Origin: a virus
Strand: one strand, 5' to 3'
Length of the DNA: 40,514 nt
Virus record (IMG/VR): IMGVR_UViG_3300025661_000007
Span: 1-40,514 of that record
Shown here one piece after another: positions 29,797-38,182 of this stretch (position 1 is its first letter; the number at the start of each line of letters is the position of its first letter). Both the position numbers and the translations under genes were made by a program. The notes beneath the pieces were generated by a model. It worked only from the letters and a program-made list of their open reading frames with translations, was not told where the DNA came from and did not search any database.

Positions 29797-30445
29797 CTAA
29801 TTCCATCCAAAATTTATCGAAACATTTGCAACATAATGCCTCGTATTGATTAATTCTAATTCTATAATCCGCTTTCCAAGATTGGCAATTACATTTCCCG
29901 ATAAATGTACGGCTTGGCAATGAGTTATCCATCATTTTGCATACATAGCTAAATTGAGTATCCCACCACGACATTAGCGCAGGACTGGGGTGTCTAGCTA
30001 CTAGATCACGCTGATTAAAACTGACTTCTTGCGGTGGTGCTTTTCTTTTCTCAACAATAACTTCTTCTTCTTCTTCTTCTTCTTCTTTTGGCTTTTCTCT
30101 GCCGTCAAGCTCATAAAATACCTCTGCTAAAAGAGGATGCCTAAGCTTTCTAAGTCCTTTTGCTTCTATCTGCCTTACCCTTTCTCTTGTAATACCATAC
30201 ATTTCTCCTACTTCTTGCAGCGTACTTGATATTCCATCTTTTATACCAAATCTGGCTATTAATACGCCTTCCTGTCGTTCCGACAAATTAGATATAATAT
30301 CCAGAATACGTTCTTTTATAAATATTTTATCTACATCATCTCTTACATCTATATCAGATTGCTTGTTGTGAAAATAGTCATTATATAAGACGGAACATTC
30401 TGGAAACTCTGGTATTTCTCTCTCTCCACTGAACTTATTAGCCAT
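29789..30445 (-). CDS. Sigma-70 region 4 protein with C-terminal cysteine cluster
   Basis: 218 residues. Residues 45-104 are a canonical RpoD region 4: LSERQEGVLIARFGI (54-68), TLQEVGEMYGITRERV (75-90), then RQIEAKGLRKLRHP (91-104), the helix that reads -35 boxes. Regions 1 to 3 are absent. A run of eight Glu (121-128) links to a domain with C185, C187, C205, C206 and C208, probably metal-binding. A lone region 4 could compete with host sigma for the beta flap, act as an appropriator, or pair with another factor to read late promoters. It overlaps the Cro-like gene by eight bases. Confidence 0.85.
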   Translation of the reverse strand: MANKFSGEREIPEFPECSVLYNDYFHNKQSDIDVRDDVDKIFIKERILDIISNLSERQEGVLIARFGIKDGISSTLQEVGEMYGITRERVRQIEAKGLRKLRHPLLAEVFYELDGREKPKEEEEEEEEVIVEKRKAPPQEVSFNQRDLVARHPSPALMSWWDTQFSYVCKMMDNSLPSRTFIGKCNCQSWKADYRIRINQYEALCCKCFDKFWMELDE

Positions 30446-30653
30446 TTTTTATATCTTTAGATTCATCTGGTTTTCTAAGCATTTCATCTACTGTAACCTC
30501 TCCATCGGTAAATACTTCTATAATTTTACTCATAAATAGGTTCAGTTTATATCCATTGCAGGCTGATGAAATTGTTCTTAGGCTTATTCCAGTCTTTTCA
30601 GCAAACTTATATTTTTTGATTCCTTCTCTGTCAAGATATTCGTTAAGTGTCAT
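30438..30653 (-). CDS. Cro/CI-type HTH repressor
   Basis: 71 residues with a helix-turn-helix at about 10-36 (GIKKYKFAEKTGISLRTISS) in the XRE/Cro fold. It is the first gene of the leftward operon and lies next to a divergent control region with a good rightward promoter and direct repeats, a lambda-like arrangement. It lacks a self-cleaving CI domain, so Cro-like function is more likely. SD is GAGGAG. No integrase or CI partner is seen. Confidence 0.75.
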   Translation of the reverse strand: MTLNEYLDREGIKKYKFAEKTGISLRTISSACNGYKLNLFMSKIIEVFTDGEVTVDEMLRKPDESKDIKNG

Positions 30654-30711
30654 TTTCTAGTACTCCTCGATTTGTTGATTCTTTATTTAACGCTAAATAA
30701 TTTTATTTTAC

Positions 30712-30757
30712 TTGGCTTTAAAACAAGCATAAGCGATAATATAGGTTTAAGACAAGC
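30712..30757 (+). promoter_or_regulatory. Promoter and repeated operator of the recombination operon
   Basis: TTGGCT (30712-30717), 17 bases, GATAAT (30735-30740) reads rightward toward the nuclease gene. The word TTTAARACAAGC occurs at 30717-30728 (inside the promoter spacer) and 30746-30757 (at the start point), 29 bases apart and followed by similar bases. Two sites flanking the -10 box fit repression by the adjacent Cro-like protein. Leftward promoters in the same interval are weaker by eye. Confidence 0.5.
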
Positions 30758-30786
30758 GGTAAGTTTAAAATATTATGGAGAGAAGA

Positions 30787-31344
30787 ATGAGCGAAGAAAT
30801 AAAAACAGGTTACTTAAGGGTGACCGAATGCCTAAGTAAGTATAATGATTTTAGTAAAATACCACCAAGAGTTTTAAAGAACGCTTGTGATAGAGGTACA
30901 AAGGTTCATAATTATTGTTTTATGTATGCGAAGAATGAGTGGTTTCCTACTCCTGATGAGCCCATTGCTGGCTTTGTAGATTCGTTCATCAAGTTCTTTG
31001 ACGAAATGGTTGATGATGTAATAGCACTAGAAGAAAGATATTACGACAATAACTTAAAAATAACTGGGGCAATTGATGCGGTTGTACGTTTAAAAAATTC
31101 TAATGTTCCTGTAATTATAGATTATAAAACGCCTGCTTCTGAAAGCAAGACCTGGAAAATGCAGTTGTCGGCATACAAATGGCTATATGATAACAACTTA
31201 AACGTAAAAGAAAAGTCTGGAAGAAGAATAGCTCTCATGCTGAAAAAAGATGGAAGCTTTCCTAAAGTTATAGAATACACAAGCCCAAATGACTGGGAGC
31301 TATACAAATCTGCTCTAATGCTTCATAGGTATTTTTATGTCTAA
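30787..31344 (+). CDS. Cas4/RecB-like PD-(D/E)XK exonuclease
   Basis: 185 residues from ATG 30787 with GGAGAGAAGA upstream; an ATG twelve bases earlier is part of that SD. Motifs: RGTKVH at 36-41 (motif I of the RecB/Cas4 nuclease family), GAIDAV with D97, IIDYK with D112 and K114, and QLSAY (126-130). This is a single-domain DNA exonuclease that would produce the single strands used by the RecT-like protein downstream. The gene ends eight bases inside a homing endonuclease gene. Confidence 0.8.
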   Translation: MSEEIKTGYLRVTECLSKYNDFSKIPPRVLKNACDRGTKVHNYCFMYAKNEWFPTPDEPIAGFVDSFIKFFDEMVDDVIALEERYYDNNLKITGAIDAVVRLKNSNVPVIIDYKTPASESKTWKMQLSAYKWLYDNNLNVKEKSGRRIALMLKKDGSFPKVIEYTSPNDWELYKSALMLHRYFYV

Positions 31345-32008
31345 ATTTATAGATTTAACAGGTTTTATATGTGGTAAATTGACTGTAGTAAAAAAGTCAG
31401 AACAAAAAACATCTGACGGTAGAATATTATGGTTATGTCAGTGTGAATGTGGAAATAAATCTTTTGTAAGAGGCGATGCAATTAGAAATAAAACTATAAA
31501 AAGTTGTTATGATTGCGGAAGAAAGATTACAGGCCAAAAGAATAAAGATAGTTTGTCTAATCACGGTAAAAGTAAAACAAAAGAATATAATAGCTGGGTA
31601 TCGGCAAAAGGAAGGTGTTTTAATATAAAAAACGAAGCTTTTACTGATTATGGAGGCCGTGGAATTTCAATCTGTGATAGATGGAAGTATTCATTTGAAA
31701 AATTTTTAGATGACATGGGGGAAAAACCTTCTATATCGCATTCTCTTGATAGAATAGACAACAATGGAAATTATTGTCCTGAGAATTGTCGTTGGGCTAC
31801 AAAAAAAGAACAGTCTAATAATAGAAGAAAATCTAACCAAAATGGAGAAAAAAGCCCAAATCATAAACTTACAGAAATTGATATAATTGATATAAGAAAA
31901 AAGTACCAAAAAGGAATATATAGTGCACAGAAATTAGCAAAAGATTATGGGGTAGATAAATCCACAATACTTAGAGTTATACATAGAGTAATATGGAGGC
32001 ATATATGA
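31337..32008 (+). CDS. HNH homing endonuclease with zinc ribbon and C-terminal HTH
   Basis: 223 residues. N-terminal zinc ribbon with C34, C36, C38 and C57-x2-C60; nuclease core H135-S-L-D138-R-I-D141-N, followed by NYCPENCRW (146-153) and NNRR; C-terminal HTH (about 180-223: [30 protein letters not shown]). This is the usual layout of phage HNH homing enzymes that bind DNA at both ends. It overlaps the nuclease gene by eight bases and lies within the recombination operon, so it is a probable intruder. It has no upstream GGAG leader of the early-gene type. Confidence 0.85.
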   Translation: MSKFIDLTGFICGKLTVVKKSEQKTSDGRILWLCQCECGNKSFVRGDAIRNKTIKSCYDCGRKITGQKNKDSLSNHGKSKTKEYNSWVSAKGRCFNIKNEAFTDYGGRGISICDRWKYSFEKFLDDMGEKPSISHSLDRIDNNGNYCPENCRWATKKEQSNNRRKSNQNGEKSPNHKLTEIDIIDIRKKYQKGIYSAQKLAKDYGVDKSTILRVIHRVIWRHI

Positions 32009-32118
32009 GAACAATAGAAGATAGAATAGAACGATGGAATGACTTTCTTGAAGAACTAGAGTTTTGCATAGAAGAAGAATATATTAATGAAGAATATAAC
32101 GATGAGGAAGAAGAATGA
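32005..32118 (+). CDS. 37-residue acidic peptide
   Basis: [20 protein letters not shown] is followed by [17 protein letters not shown]. It starts at an ATG overlapping the homing endonuclease stop, with GGAGG upstream, and its own stop overlaps the next start (ATGA). About 40 percent of its residues are acidic. Small, acidic and translationally coupled, it may be a DNA mimic or a nuclease inhibitor; neither is shown. Confidence 0.5.
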   Translation: MRTIEDRIERWNDFLEELEFCIEEEYINEEYNDEEEE

Positions 32119-32789
32119 TAGATTATGATGCAGTATTAGATAGTGTTGAGGTTACGGAGGAGATGCCAGAGGCAGTTACGGTTATAGGGGAGATGCCAGA
32201 GGCAGTTATTGACTATTATTATAATATAGATAAAATGGGCATTCCAAAAGAAGATATCTTTGATGTTGCGTTAGCGAAAAGTAAGCTTGATGCAGAGAAT
32301 ATGACTCAACTAATAGAAATATCAGAAAATCTAATCGTAGATACAGATGTTACTGCTAAAAAAGCAGTTAGCATGGCTTTACAAGCGAAGAAAATAGTAA
32401 ATCAGATGGAGAAAACTCGTAAAAAGATTATCCGTCCAATGCTAGATTTCAATAAGGCTGTTTCAGATTATTCTAAAGACTTAACGAAATGCTTAAAGGA
32501 CATGGAAGAATCACTTCTATTTAAAATAGAGGCCTATCAGGGCAAGCGTAAAGAGAGCCTAGATAGCCAAAACATTATAGATAACAGCATGGAAAAGATA
32601 GTTGTAGAAGACGGGACAGTTATAGAACATAAAGCTTGGGTATTTGATATAGAAGATATAAATTCTATACCACTGGAATATATGGAAGTAGCTGAAAGAG
32701 CAATTAAAGAGGCTATTCGTAAAGGTATAAGAACAATACCTGGTCTAAAGATATACGAAAAGACATCAATAAGAAGTAGAGTAAAATAA
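32115..32789 (+). CDS. Recombination-module accessory protein with central coiled coil
   Basis: 224 residues. A duplicated EMPEAV(T/I) motif near the N-terminus comes from a 20-bp direct repeat (32159-32178 and 32189-32208). A central coiled coil (about 60-150) is followed by a conserved end: AWVFDIEDINSIPLEYMEV, then AIKEAIRKGIRTIPGLKIYE. This ending is seen in phage proteins encoded next to RecT or Erf annealases. It is presumably a partner in recombination, but its activity is unknown. Confidence 0.65.
   Translation: MIDYDAVLDSVEVTEEMPEAVTVIGEMPEAVIDYYYNIDKMGIPKEDIFDVALAKSKLDAENMTQLIEISENLIVDTDVTAKKAVSMALQAKKIVNQMEKTRKKIIRPMLDFNKAVSDYSKDLTKCLKDMEESLLFKIEAYQGKRKESLDSQNIIDNSMEKIVVEDGTVIEHKAWVFDIEDINSIPLEYMEVAERAIKEAIRKGIRTIPGLKIYEKTSIRSRVK
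32159..32208 (+). repeat. 20-bp direct repeat with 30-bp period, in-frame
   Basis: GGAGATGCCAGAGGCAGTTA occurs at 32159 and 32189. The spacing is ten codons, so the encoded protein carries EMPEAV twice. It looks like a recent in-frame duplication. Confidence 0.8.
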
Positions 32790-32806
32790 AACATTAGGAG
32801 AACAAA

Positions 32807-33586
32807 ATGGAAGAAGAAACAAAAGAGATAGTTGTAAAAGAAGAAACACAAATAATAAGTGCATTGCCACAGGGTTCTGAAATGGAAAACATGATGTCAT
32901 GGGCGACAATGATGGGCGACACTCCATTTTACAAGAAAATGGTAGAAGGTGGCGGTAAATATGGTATCTTAGCAATCTTTGGAGCCGCTAGAGAACTTGG
33001 TATTCCAAGCTTTCAAGCTCTTAATGGTGGTTTGTGGATTGTTAATGGACGTGTTACATTATCAGCACAGATGATGGGTCTTCTTATTAGAAAACGTGGA
33101 CATATGATTACTAAGAAAATAGGTAATGATGAGATATGCCACTTGGTAGGTAGACGTGCAGACACAGGCGAAGAATGTGAAATGATCTTTACAATACAAC
33201 AAGCAAGTAATGCCAATCTATTAAAGAATCCTGTATGGAAAAACTTTCCTTCAGTAATGTTATATAATAGATGTTTGTCAATGTTAGCAAAACAGTTATT
33301 CCAAGATGCTATTGGTAATGCTTTGGTAGAAGGAGAAATAGAAAATGTTATAGACGTTACACCTCATGTAGAACCAATGAATAAAGAAGCTATGATGTTT
33401 ATAGATGATTTTAATCTTATAGACCTTAACTGTACTGCTTCATTATTTATAGACTCTATTGCTACTAATACTGGAGAAACTAGAGTACAGATAATACAGA
33501 AATGTTCAAAAGAACCAAAGAAATTTAGTGACAATCTTAAGAAGTTTGAGAAAAAGATTGCTCCTATTTCTTCTGAAGAATACTAG
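32807..33586 (+). CDS. recT: RecT-family single-strand annealing protein
   Basis: 259 residues. The core GILAIFGAARELGIPSFQAL, LNGGLWIVNGRVTLSAQM, MGLLIRKRGH and a later RRADTGEECEMIFTI, PVWKNFPSVMLYNRCLSM, LAKQLFQDAIGNALVEGE follows the RecT/Bet pattern (GIP..QA..G..V..GK..LSA..M and W....ML..RA...). It would coat single strands made by the nuclease and anneal them to complementary DNA for repair, recombination and concatemer formation. Leader AGGAGAACAAAATGG. Last gene of the operon. Confidence 0.8.
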   Translation: MEEETKEIVVKEETQIISALPQGSEMENMMSWATMMGDTPFYKKMVEGGGKYGILAIFGAARELGIPSFQALNGGLWIVNGRVTLSAQMMGLLIRKRGHMITKKIGNDEICHLVGRRADTGEECEMIFTIQQASNANLLKNPVWKNFPSVMLYNRCLSMLAKQLFQDAIGNALVEGEIENVIDVTPHVEPMNKEAMMFIDDFNLIDLNCTASLFIDSIATNTGETRVQIIQKCSKEPKKFSDNLKKFEKKIAPISSEEY

Positions 33587-33604
33587 AATATATAAAATAA
33601 TAAG

Positions 33605-33645
33605 GATGAGTTGTGTCAAGGCCGTTCGCAGCTCGTCTTTATTTT
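33605..33645 (+). terminator. Terminator of the recombination operon
   Basis: GATGAGTTGTG (33605-33615) pairs with CGCAGCTCGTC (33627-33637) in plus-strand RNA using eight Watson-Crick and three U-G pairs. TTTATTTT follows. The wobble pairs would be A-C mismatches on the minus strand, so it acts only rightward. Confidence 0.75.
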
Positions 33646-33655
33646 AACTAAAAAA

Positions 33656-33847
33656 TTAATTGTTCTCTAAATCGTCTACTTCTATATTTACAACGCCACT
33701 ATGAAAATTAACAGTATCCGCTTCGATCGAGATCTTTGTATCAACTCCATCATTATCATCAGACTTTTTGTTTCCTAGCGTATGAATAGCATATAGAAAC
33801 AGCGCTCCGATTAATACTAGGCTCCCGAATTCTCTCATCTTTCCCAT
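33656..33847 (-). CDS. Small single-pass membrane protein, 63 aa
   Basis: Start at ATG 33847, which follows TGGAGATTTATT; an upstream in-frame ATG at 33880 lacks an SD. A hydrophobic segment (about 7-23: FGSLVLIGALFLYAIHTL) is followed by an acidic, probably external tail (DDNDGVDTKIS..., ending EVDDLENN). Last gene of the late strand. It could be a pinholin or spanin-like protein, but no lysis enzyme is nearby to support this. Confidence 0.6.
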   Translation of the reverse strand: MGKMREFGSLVLIGALFLYAIHTLGNKKSDDNDGVDTKISIEADTVNFHSGVVNIEVDDLENN

Positions 33848-33898
33848 AATAAATCTCCAAAGTTTTGTTAGTTTACACATATTATCACCGAAAACCGC

Positions 33899-33931
33899 CC
33901 TCCCCTATTAAAAATCACTAAAAAGAGGAGG
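33899..33931 (-). terminator. Possible terminator/hairpin after the 101-residue gene
   Basis: On the minus strand CCTCCTC (33931-33925) pairs with GGGGAGG (33905-33899) with one U-G. The following GCGGTTTT has only a short T-run. It lies between the 101-residue gene and the small membrane gene and may reduce read-through. Confidence 0.35.
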
Positions 33932-33949
33932 ATATAATTTAATTTAAAG

Positions 33950-34255
33950 CTATTTGCTTGCGTTGATAACTAATAGCTCAGCTTGAGCCACTTCCAGTTT
34001 CACCTTCTCTAACTCTAGCACCTTGGCATCTTCTTCATCTTTTAGCATCTTTGATCGCTCTATTGTAGCTTTATTTGCTAACTTAGAGGATACAGTGTCG
34101 ATATAAGCTTCATCAGCTAATACTGACTCTACATCTTTAGCTGTAAGCCACATAGCCTTTGAAAATACATCATCAGCTGTCGTGACTTCTATCTGTAAAA
34201 AGATTTCATCTTTACCATTTTTTACTTCATATTCATTTCTTATTATTTCGTGCAT
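33950..34255 (-). CDS. Hypothetical protein, 101 aa, C-terminal coiled coil
   Basis: 101 residues: a beta-rich N-terminal part (NEYEVKNGKDEIFLQIEVTT), then a charged helix (about 60-95: ERSKMLKDEEDAKVLELEKV) that should form a coiled coil. It follows the fibre genes, where fibre-assembly chaperones often lie. No family recognised. Confidence 0.6.
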   Translation of the reverse strand: MHEIIRNEYEVKNGKDEIFLQIEVTTADDVFSKAMWLTAKDVESVLADEAYIDTVSSKLANKATIERSKMLKDEEDAKVLELEKVKLEVAQAELLVINASK

Positions 34256-34281
34256 TTTATATGTCCTTTATTATTAACGGT

Positions 34282-35724
34282 TTACAACCAAGCTACTGGA
34301 ATATCATTATAATTTGAAATTGATGTCAGACTATTTCCAGCACCGTTGTAACATTCTGTTGAAACGGGTGTACCGCTGCCGAAGTCAAAACTATCCCAAA
34401 GTGTTGGAGCCGTGCCTGATGCTGATCCTGTAAAGGTAGCCCTCGACAAGAATCTAGTAAAGTTAATGCTTTGGTTCAAGAATCTAGTTCCCTCGTCTGC
34501 GGCATCGCAGAATATGTCAGAAATAATTTGCAACTTCGGACAATTATAGAATGTCTGATTAAACCACTGCGCTGATAGATTGTACTTAAATAATCCAGAC
34601 GGAACAGTAGCTAATAAATCGCAATCCATAAATGTAGACAAGAAGCTTACCCCCGCCACATTTACATTATATCTAAATAAGTCTGTCGGAACAGCTACTA
34701 AAGCTTCACAATTCTGAAAAGTACTTGCGAAAGATGTTGTATTAACAGCCGTATTATAGAGAAATAATCCTGCTGGTATTGATGTTATACCAGTGCAACT
34801 TTTGAACATTTGCTGGAATGCATTTAGAGTGAGTCCTGTATTATATTTAAATAAATCTGCAGGTATAGATGTTATGTCAGTGCAACTTTCAAACATTGAC
34901 GTGCACTCTCTTCTGTATATTGACGTATTATATCTTAGCAAATCTGTCGGGATTGATGTAAGACTTGTACATAATCTGAATGTACCATTGAAAGAGTCTA
35001 AAGCAAGCTTTGTCTGATACTTAAATAAATCTATAGGAATAGATGTTATAGCCGTTTGGCAAAAAGTTTGTGTAAACGCTCCGCCGACTAACTCAGGCTG
35101 GTATTTAAATAGATCAGCTGGAATTGTTGCTAAGTTGGAACATTGATGGAAAGTGAGGTCGAATCCGTTTCCAACATCCATATTAGAGCAACCGTCAAAT
35201 ATTCCTGCTGGTATGGTAGTCAATTGGTCAAGCTCTCTAAACATTCCTGTTGCGTTTTTAAGATAAGCCATCGTTCCCAGAACACAAATTGACGTAATAT
35301 TGCTACAGTCTTCAAAGTTCAATACTTCGAATCTCATGTCACCAGTAAAAGCATTTAAAGCCGTTGGTAAAAGTCTATCACCTCCACCCTTAAAAGCAAA
35401 ATATTCACACGTTCCCGACATAACAACGGTATATGTTCCTGCGCCAGCATAGCTATGTATGCGGTCAGCATCATCATAAGATGTTATTGTGCTAGAGTTT
35501 GTGTCTCCCCAGTTAACATTAAAATCTTGAGTGTAACCTGCGCCACCTGATAAAATCGGTAGCTCAAAAGTATCTGCTCCAGACGTGGTTACATCGAAAG
35601 AAAATGTTCCTGCATCGGATGTATCAAAAGACAAGCCGTTAAGCTCAGCTATGTCATCTATAGCTACCGCACTTATCTTATCTATGTCGGGGTATTGCAA
35701 CCCCATAAATCTTGATATAGTCAT
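34282..35724 (-). CDS. BspA-type leucine-rich repeat fibre/adhesin
   Basis: 480 residues. A short N-terminal anchor (MTISRFMGLQYPDI) is followed by a PKD/Ig-like domain (about 35-110, with FNVNWGDTNSS, IHSYAGAGTYTV), then about ten leucine-rich repeats of 33-36 residues (about 125-425) built on 'LTSIPADLFKYNT ... F..TF..C', the BspA/DUF285 type. Such repeats occur in bacterial surface proteins and in tips of phage fibres. Its position after a long tail fibre makes it a strong receptor-binding candidate. It overlaps the fibre gene's stop by one base. Confidence 0.8.
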   Translation of the reverse strand: MTISRFMGLQYPDIDKISAVAIDDIAELNGLSFDTSDAGTFSFDVTTSGADTFELPILSGGAGYTQDFNVNWGDTNSSTITSYDDADRIHSYAGAGTYTVVMSGTCEYFAFKGGGDRLLPTALNAFTGDMRFEVLNFEDCSNITSICVLGTMAYLKNATGMFRELDQLTTIPAGIFDGCSNMDVGNGFDLTFHQCSNLATIPADLFKYQPELVGGAFTQTFCQTAITSIPIDLFKYQTKLALDSFNGTFRLCTSLTSIPTDLLRYNTSIYRRECTSMFESCTDITSIPADLFKYNTGLTLNAFQQMFKSCTGITSIPAGLFLYNTAVNTTSFASTFQNCEALVAVPTDLFRYNVNVAGVSFLSTFMDCDLLATVPSGLFKYNLSAQWFNQTFYNCPKLQIISDIFCDAADEGTRFLNQSINFTRFLSRATFTGSASGTAPTLWDSFDFGSGTPVSTECYNGAGNSLTSISNYNDIPVAWL

Positions 35725-38153
35725 TATACTAACTCTATTATGCTTGAATTAGGGTTAAATAATATTGTAGTTGCTGACAAAGCAGTTCCTACTTGTACAA
35801 CACATTCTGCTGTGTCTATTGGTTGAGTTTCTGACAAAGTATTTGTTGTAGTTCCAGTTATTGTAAGGTATATCGGAACACCAGGTGCTGACCAACTCCA
35901 AGAATCATATCTTGCTATTCCATGAAGTAAATAATTTCCTGTTGCATCTGCTGAAATTGAAGAGTCTGATACCATTGCTATAACTAAAGCTGTTCCAACA
36001 ACAGAAGCATCAGCTATATAAAGTTCAGAACTAGTTCCGACTCTAACAACATCTCCAAATGTCTGTGCTTCGTTTGCAACACCTTGTACTTTTTGACCAC
36101 TTGCTGTTGTGTTAGCTGATGGTGTAAAAGATAGATTAATACTATCAGAGTCAACAGAAGCAAATTCTACGCTAGAAGTTGTAGCTAAATCTTGAGGGGT
36201 TGATAAAGTTACTGAACCTACGCCGTTAGTTACCGTAACTTGATTAGCTGTTCCTGTAAGAGTGCTTAAAACAGGGTCAACACCAGCACTACCTATTAGA
36301 AGCTGTCCATTGGTTGGTTGAGCTGTAACAGTCACGGCTCCAGTACCAGAACCTAAAATTATACCGCCATCAGTTAGAGTAGAAACGCCAGTTCCGCCAT
36401 GCTGTGCGCCTACGTCAGTACCTTCCCATGTACCAGTAGCAATTGTACCAACCGTAACTATTTGAGTTCCACCAGTAGCAGCAGGATATGTTCCTGTGTT
36501 AGCAGTAAGATCTACGTCAGCATTAGCCATAGTTACTGTTCTTGTTGTTCCAGTAGAGATTCCAGAAGCCTGGAAAGCTATCTCTTTAGAGTTATCTACT
36601 TCGTCTACAATCATAAATGCGTTATCTACAAAAACACTTGTTGCTGCTGTAGATCCACCTGCTGATATTGAAGGTAAAAGACCTTTCAGGTCTGTTTCAT
36701 TTACTGATATCCATGTTCCACTAGATGCTGTAGAATGTTTAAGATCCCATCGAGAAATCAAAAACCCTGTCCCTTTAAAGTTAGCAGGTATTGTGTAGTT
36801 TGCATATTTAGCAGCGTCAGCTGTTACTGTAGTAACACTGTTATAATAACCACTCGGCAGGTTGACCATTAATTTACAATCGCTACCATCTTCAGAAACA
36901 ACTCCCCAGATGACTAGAGAGAAGTACTTTCCAGCCATTGAAGCGCCTGTTGAGTCTAAGAGCAATGAGCTAAGATCGGTAATTTTATCGAAATCAGCTA
37001 TTGAATCATTGACAACATATAGATCAGGAGTGCCTGCAAAAGCTGGGAATGTATGGTCGTGAAGTTGTAATACTGTTCCAGACGATGTAGTTAATATTAC
37101 ATTATCTGCACCACCGCCGTTCGGTGTTATAGTATATGTTTGAGCAACTCCATCTTTCCAAGTCGCATTTTGTGTTCTAATCCACTGGTTAAGATGTGCA
37201 ATATGGCCTTGATTAACCGAATTTGTAATATGATCAGTCCAGGCGTGTACTTTATAAGCACCATCTGTTTGTAGGCTTGCCGCGCTCTGACATAATACTG
37301 TCGCTAAAGGAACGTGTTCAGCAGAAGGAAACCCAGATGTTGATTTTGTTAGTGCTTTTGTAGACTGTAGTATGTACACATAGTTAATCTGCGGGCTGAT
37401 ATCTGATCCAGCTGTAAGTATAATAGTATCGGCAGGGGTAGAATCAAAGGTATAGAATCCGTCAGAGAATACTAGAGTAAGATCTCCGCCTCCAGACTTC
37501 TCGACTGAAAATGTAATATCGGCTCCATCGGAGGTAACTGTAACAACTGGGGACTCTATAACTGCGCCGTTCCATCCGTGTATAGATGTTGTACTGAAAT
37601 TAGAGCTTAGAGCTACATCTCCAGTAGTAACGGTAAATTCATCTGTGGAAGAAAAAGAGGCCATTCCTTTTGTTGTTGAAGAAGCATCAGGAATTGCATT
37701 AGTAATACTCTTCCATCCAGAATCAAATACATATAAAGCACTAATATCTTCTATGTAAACTAGAGCTCCAGCTGTTGGAGTATCAGAAGTCCAAGAAACA
37801 CCATCGAATTGTACTACATCCCAGTTAGAGGCCCCATCCCATGCTGCGTTTGGAGCACCACTATTGTCAAGAACATATCTATCTCCTGTAGTTTCAGATG
37901 GAGGAACATTAGTTGCAATAGCGAGGCTTAAAACACTTTCAAAGAAGTCTACACTGCTAGAAGAAAGCTTCTCCCAATCCGCAGCATTAACAGTATTATC
38001 TCTAAGAAGATAGAAATCTTTTGTTATACTATCTTGTGCAAAAGTTCCAACTTTATAATTATAATCTAAAACTGATGGAACCCCATCAAAAGAGATTATT
38101 TTTGTTCCTGTTTTATCAAATGCTCCAGATAATGGATTTATTGAATAAGTCAT
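35724..38153 (-). CDS. Long tail fibre protein
   Basis: 809 residues. N-terminal part (1-150) includes PPSETTGDRYVLDNSGAPNA, a pattern of DUF2793-type fibre domains, and SDTPTAGALVYIEDISALYV. The middle is beta-rich. Fibre-shaft motifs appear later (GGTGVSTLTDGGIILG, TGTANQVTVTNGVGSVTLST, LATTSSVEFASVDSDS). The C-terminal 130 residues form a knob-like domain (VQGVANEAQTFGDVVRVGTS). It is expected to be a trimer attached to the tail and to carry, or position, receptor-binding proteins. SD is AAGAGAG. Confidence 0.8.
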   Translation of the reverse strand: MTYSINPLSGAFDKTGTKIISFDGVPSVLDYNYKVGTFAQDSITKDFYLLRDNTVNAADWEKLSSSSVDFFESVLSLAIATNVPPSETTGDRYVLDNSGAPNAAWDGASNWDVVQFDGVSWTSDTPTAGALVYIEDISALYVFDSGWKSITNAIPDASSTTKGMASFSSTDEFTVTTGDVALSSNFSTTSIHGWNGAVIESPVVTVTSDGADITFSVEKSGGGDLTLVFSDGFYTFDSTPADTIILTAGSDISPQINYVYILQSTKALTKSTSGFPSAEHVPLATVLCQSAASLQTDGAYKVHAWTDHITNSVNQGHIAHLNQWIRTQNATWKDGVAQTYTITPNGGGADNVILTTSSGTVLQLHDHTFPAFAGTPDLYVVNDSIADFDKITDLSSLLLDSTGASMAGKYFSLVIWGVVSEDGSDCKLMVNLPSGYYNSVTTVTADAAKYANYTIPANFKGTGFLISRWDLKHSTASSGTWISVNETDLKGLLPSISAGGSTAATSVFVDNAFMIVDEVDNSKEIAFQASGISTGTTRTVTMANADVDLTANTGTYPAATGGTQIVTVGTIATGTWEGTDVGAQHGGTGVSTLTDGGIILGSGTGAVTVTAQPTNGQLLIGSAGVDPVLSTLTGTANQVTVTNGVGSVTLSTPQDLATTSSVEFASVDSDSINLSFTPSANTTASGQKVQGVANEAQTFGDVVRVGTSSELYIADASVVGTALVIAMVSDSSISADATGNYLLHGIARYDSWSWSAPGVPIYLTITGTTTNTLSETQPIDTAECVVQVGTALSATTILFNPNSSIIELV

Positions 38154-38182
38154 ATTTTTTCTCTCTTTTAAAGGTTTTTCCG

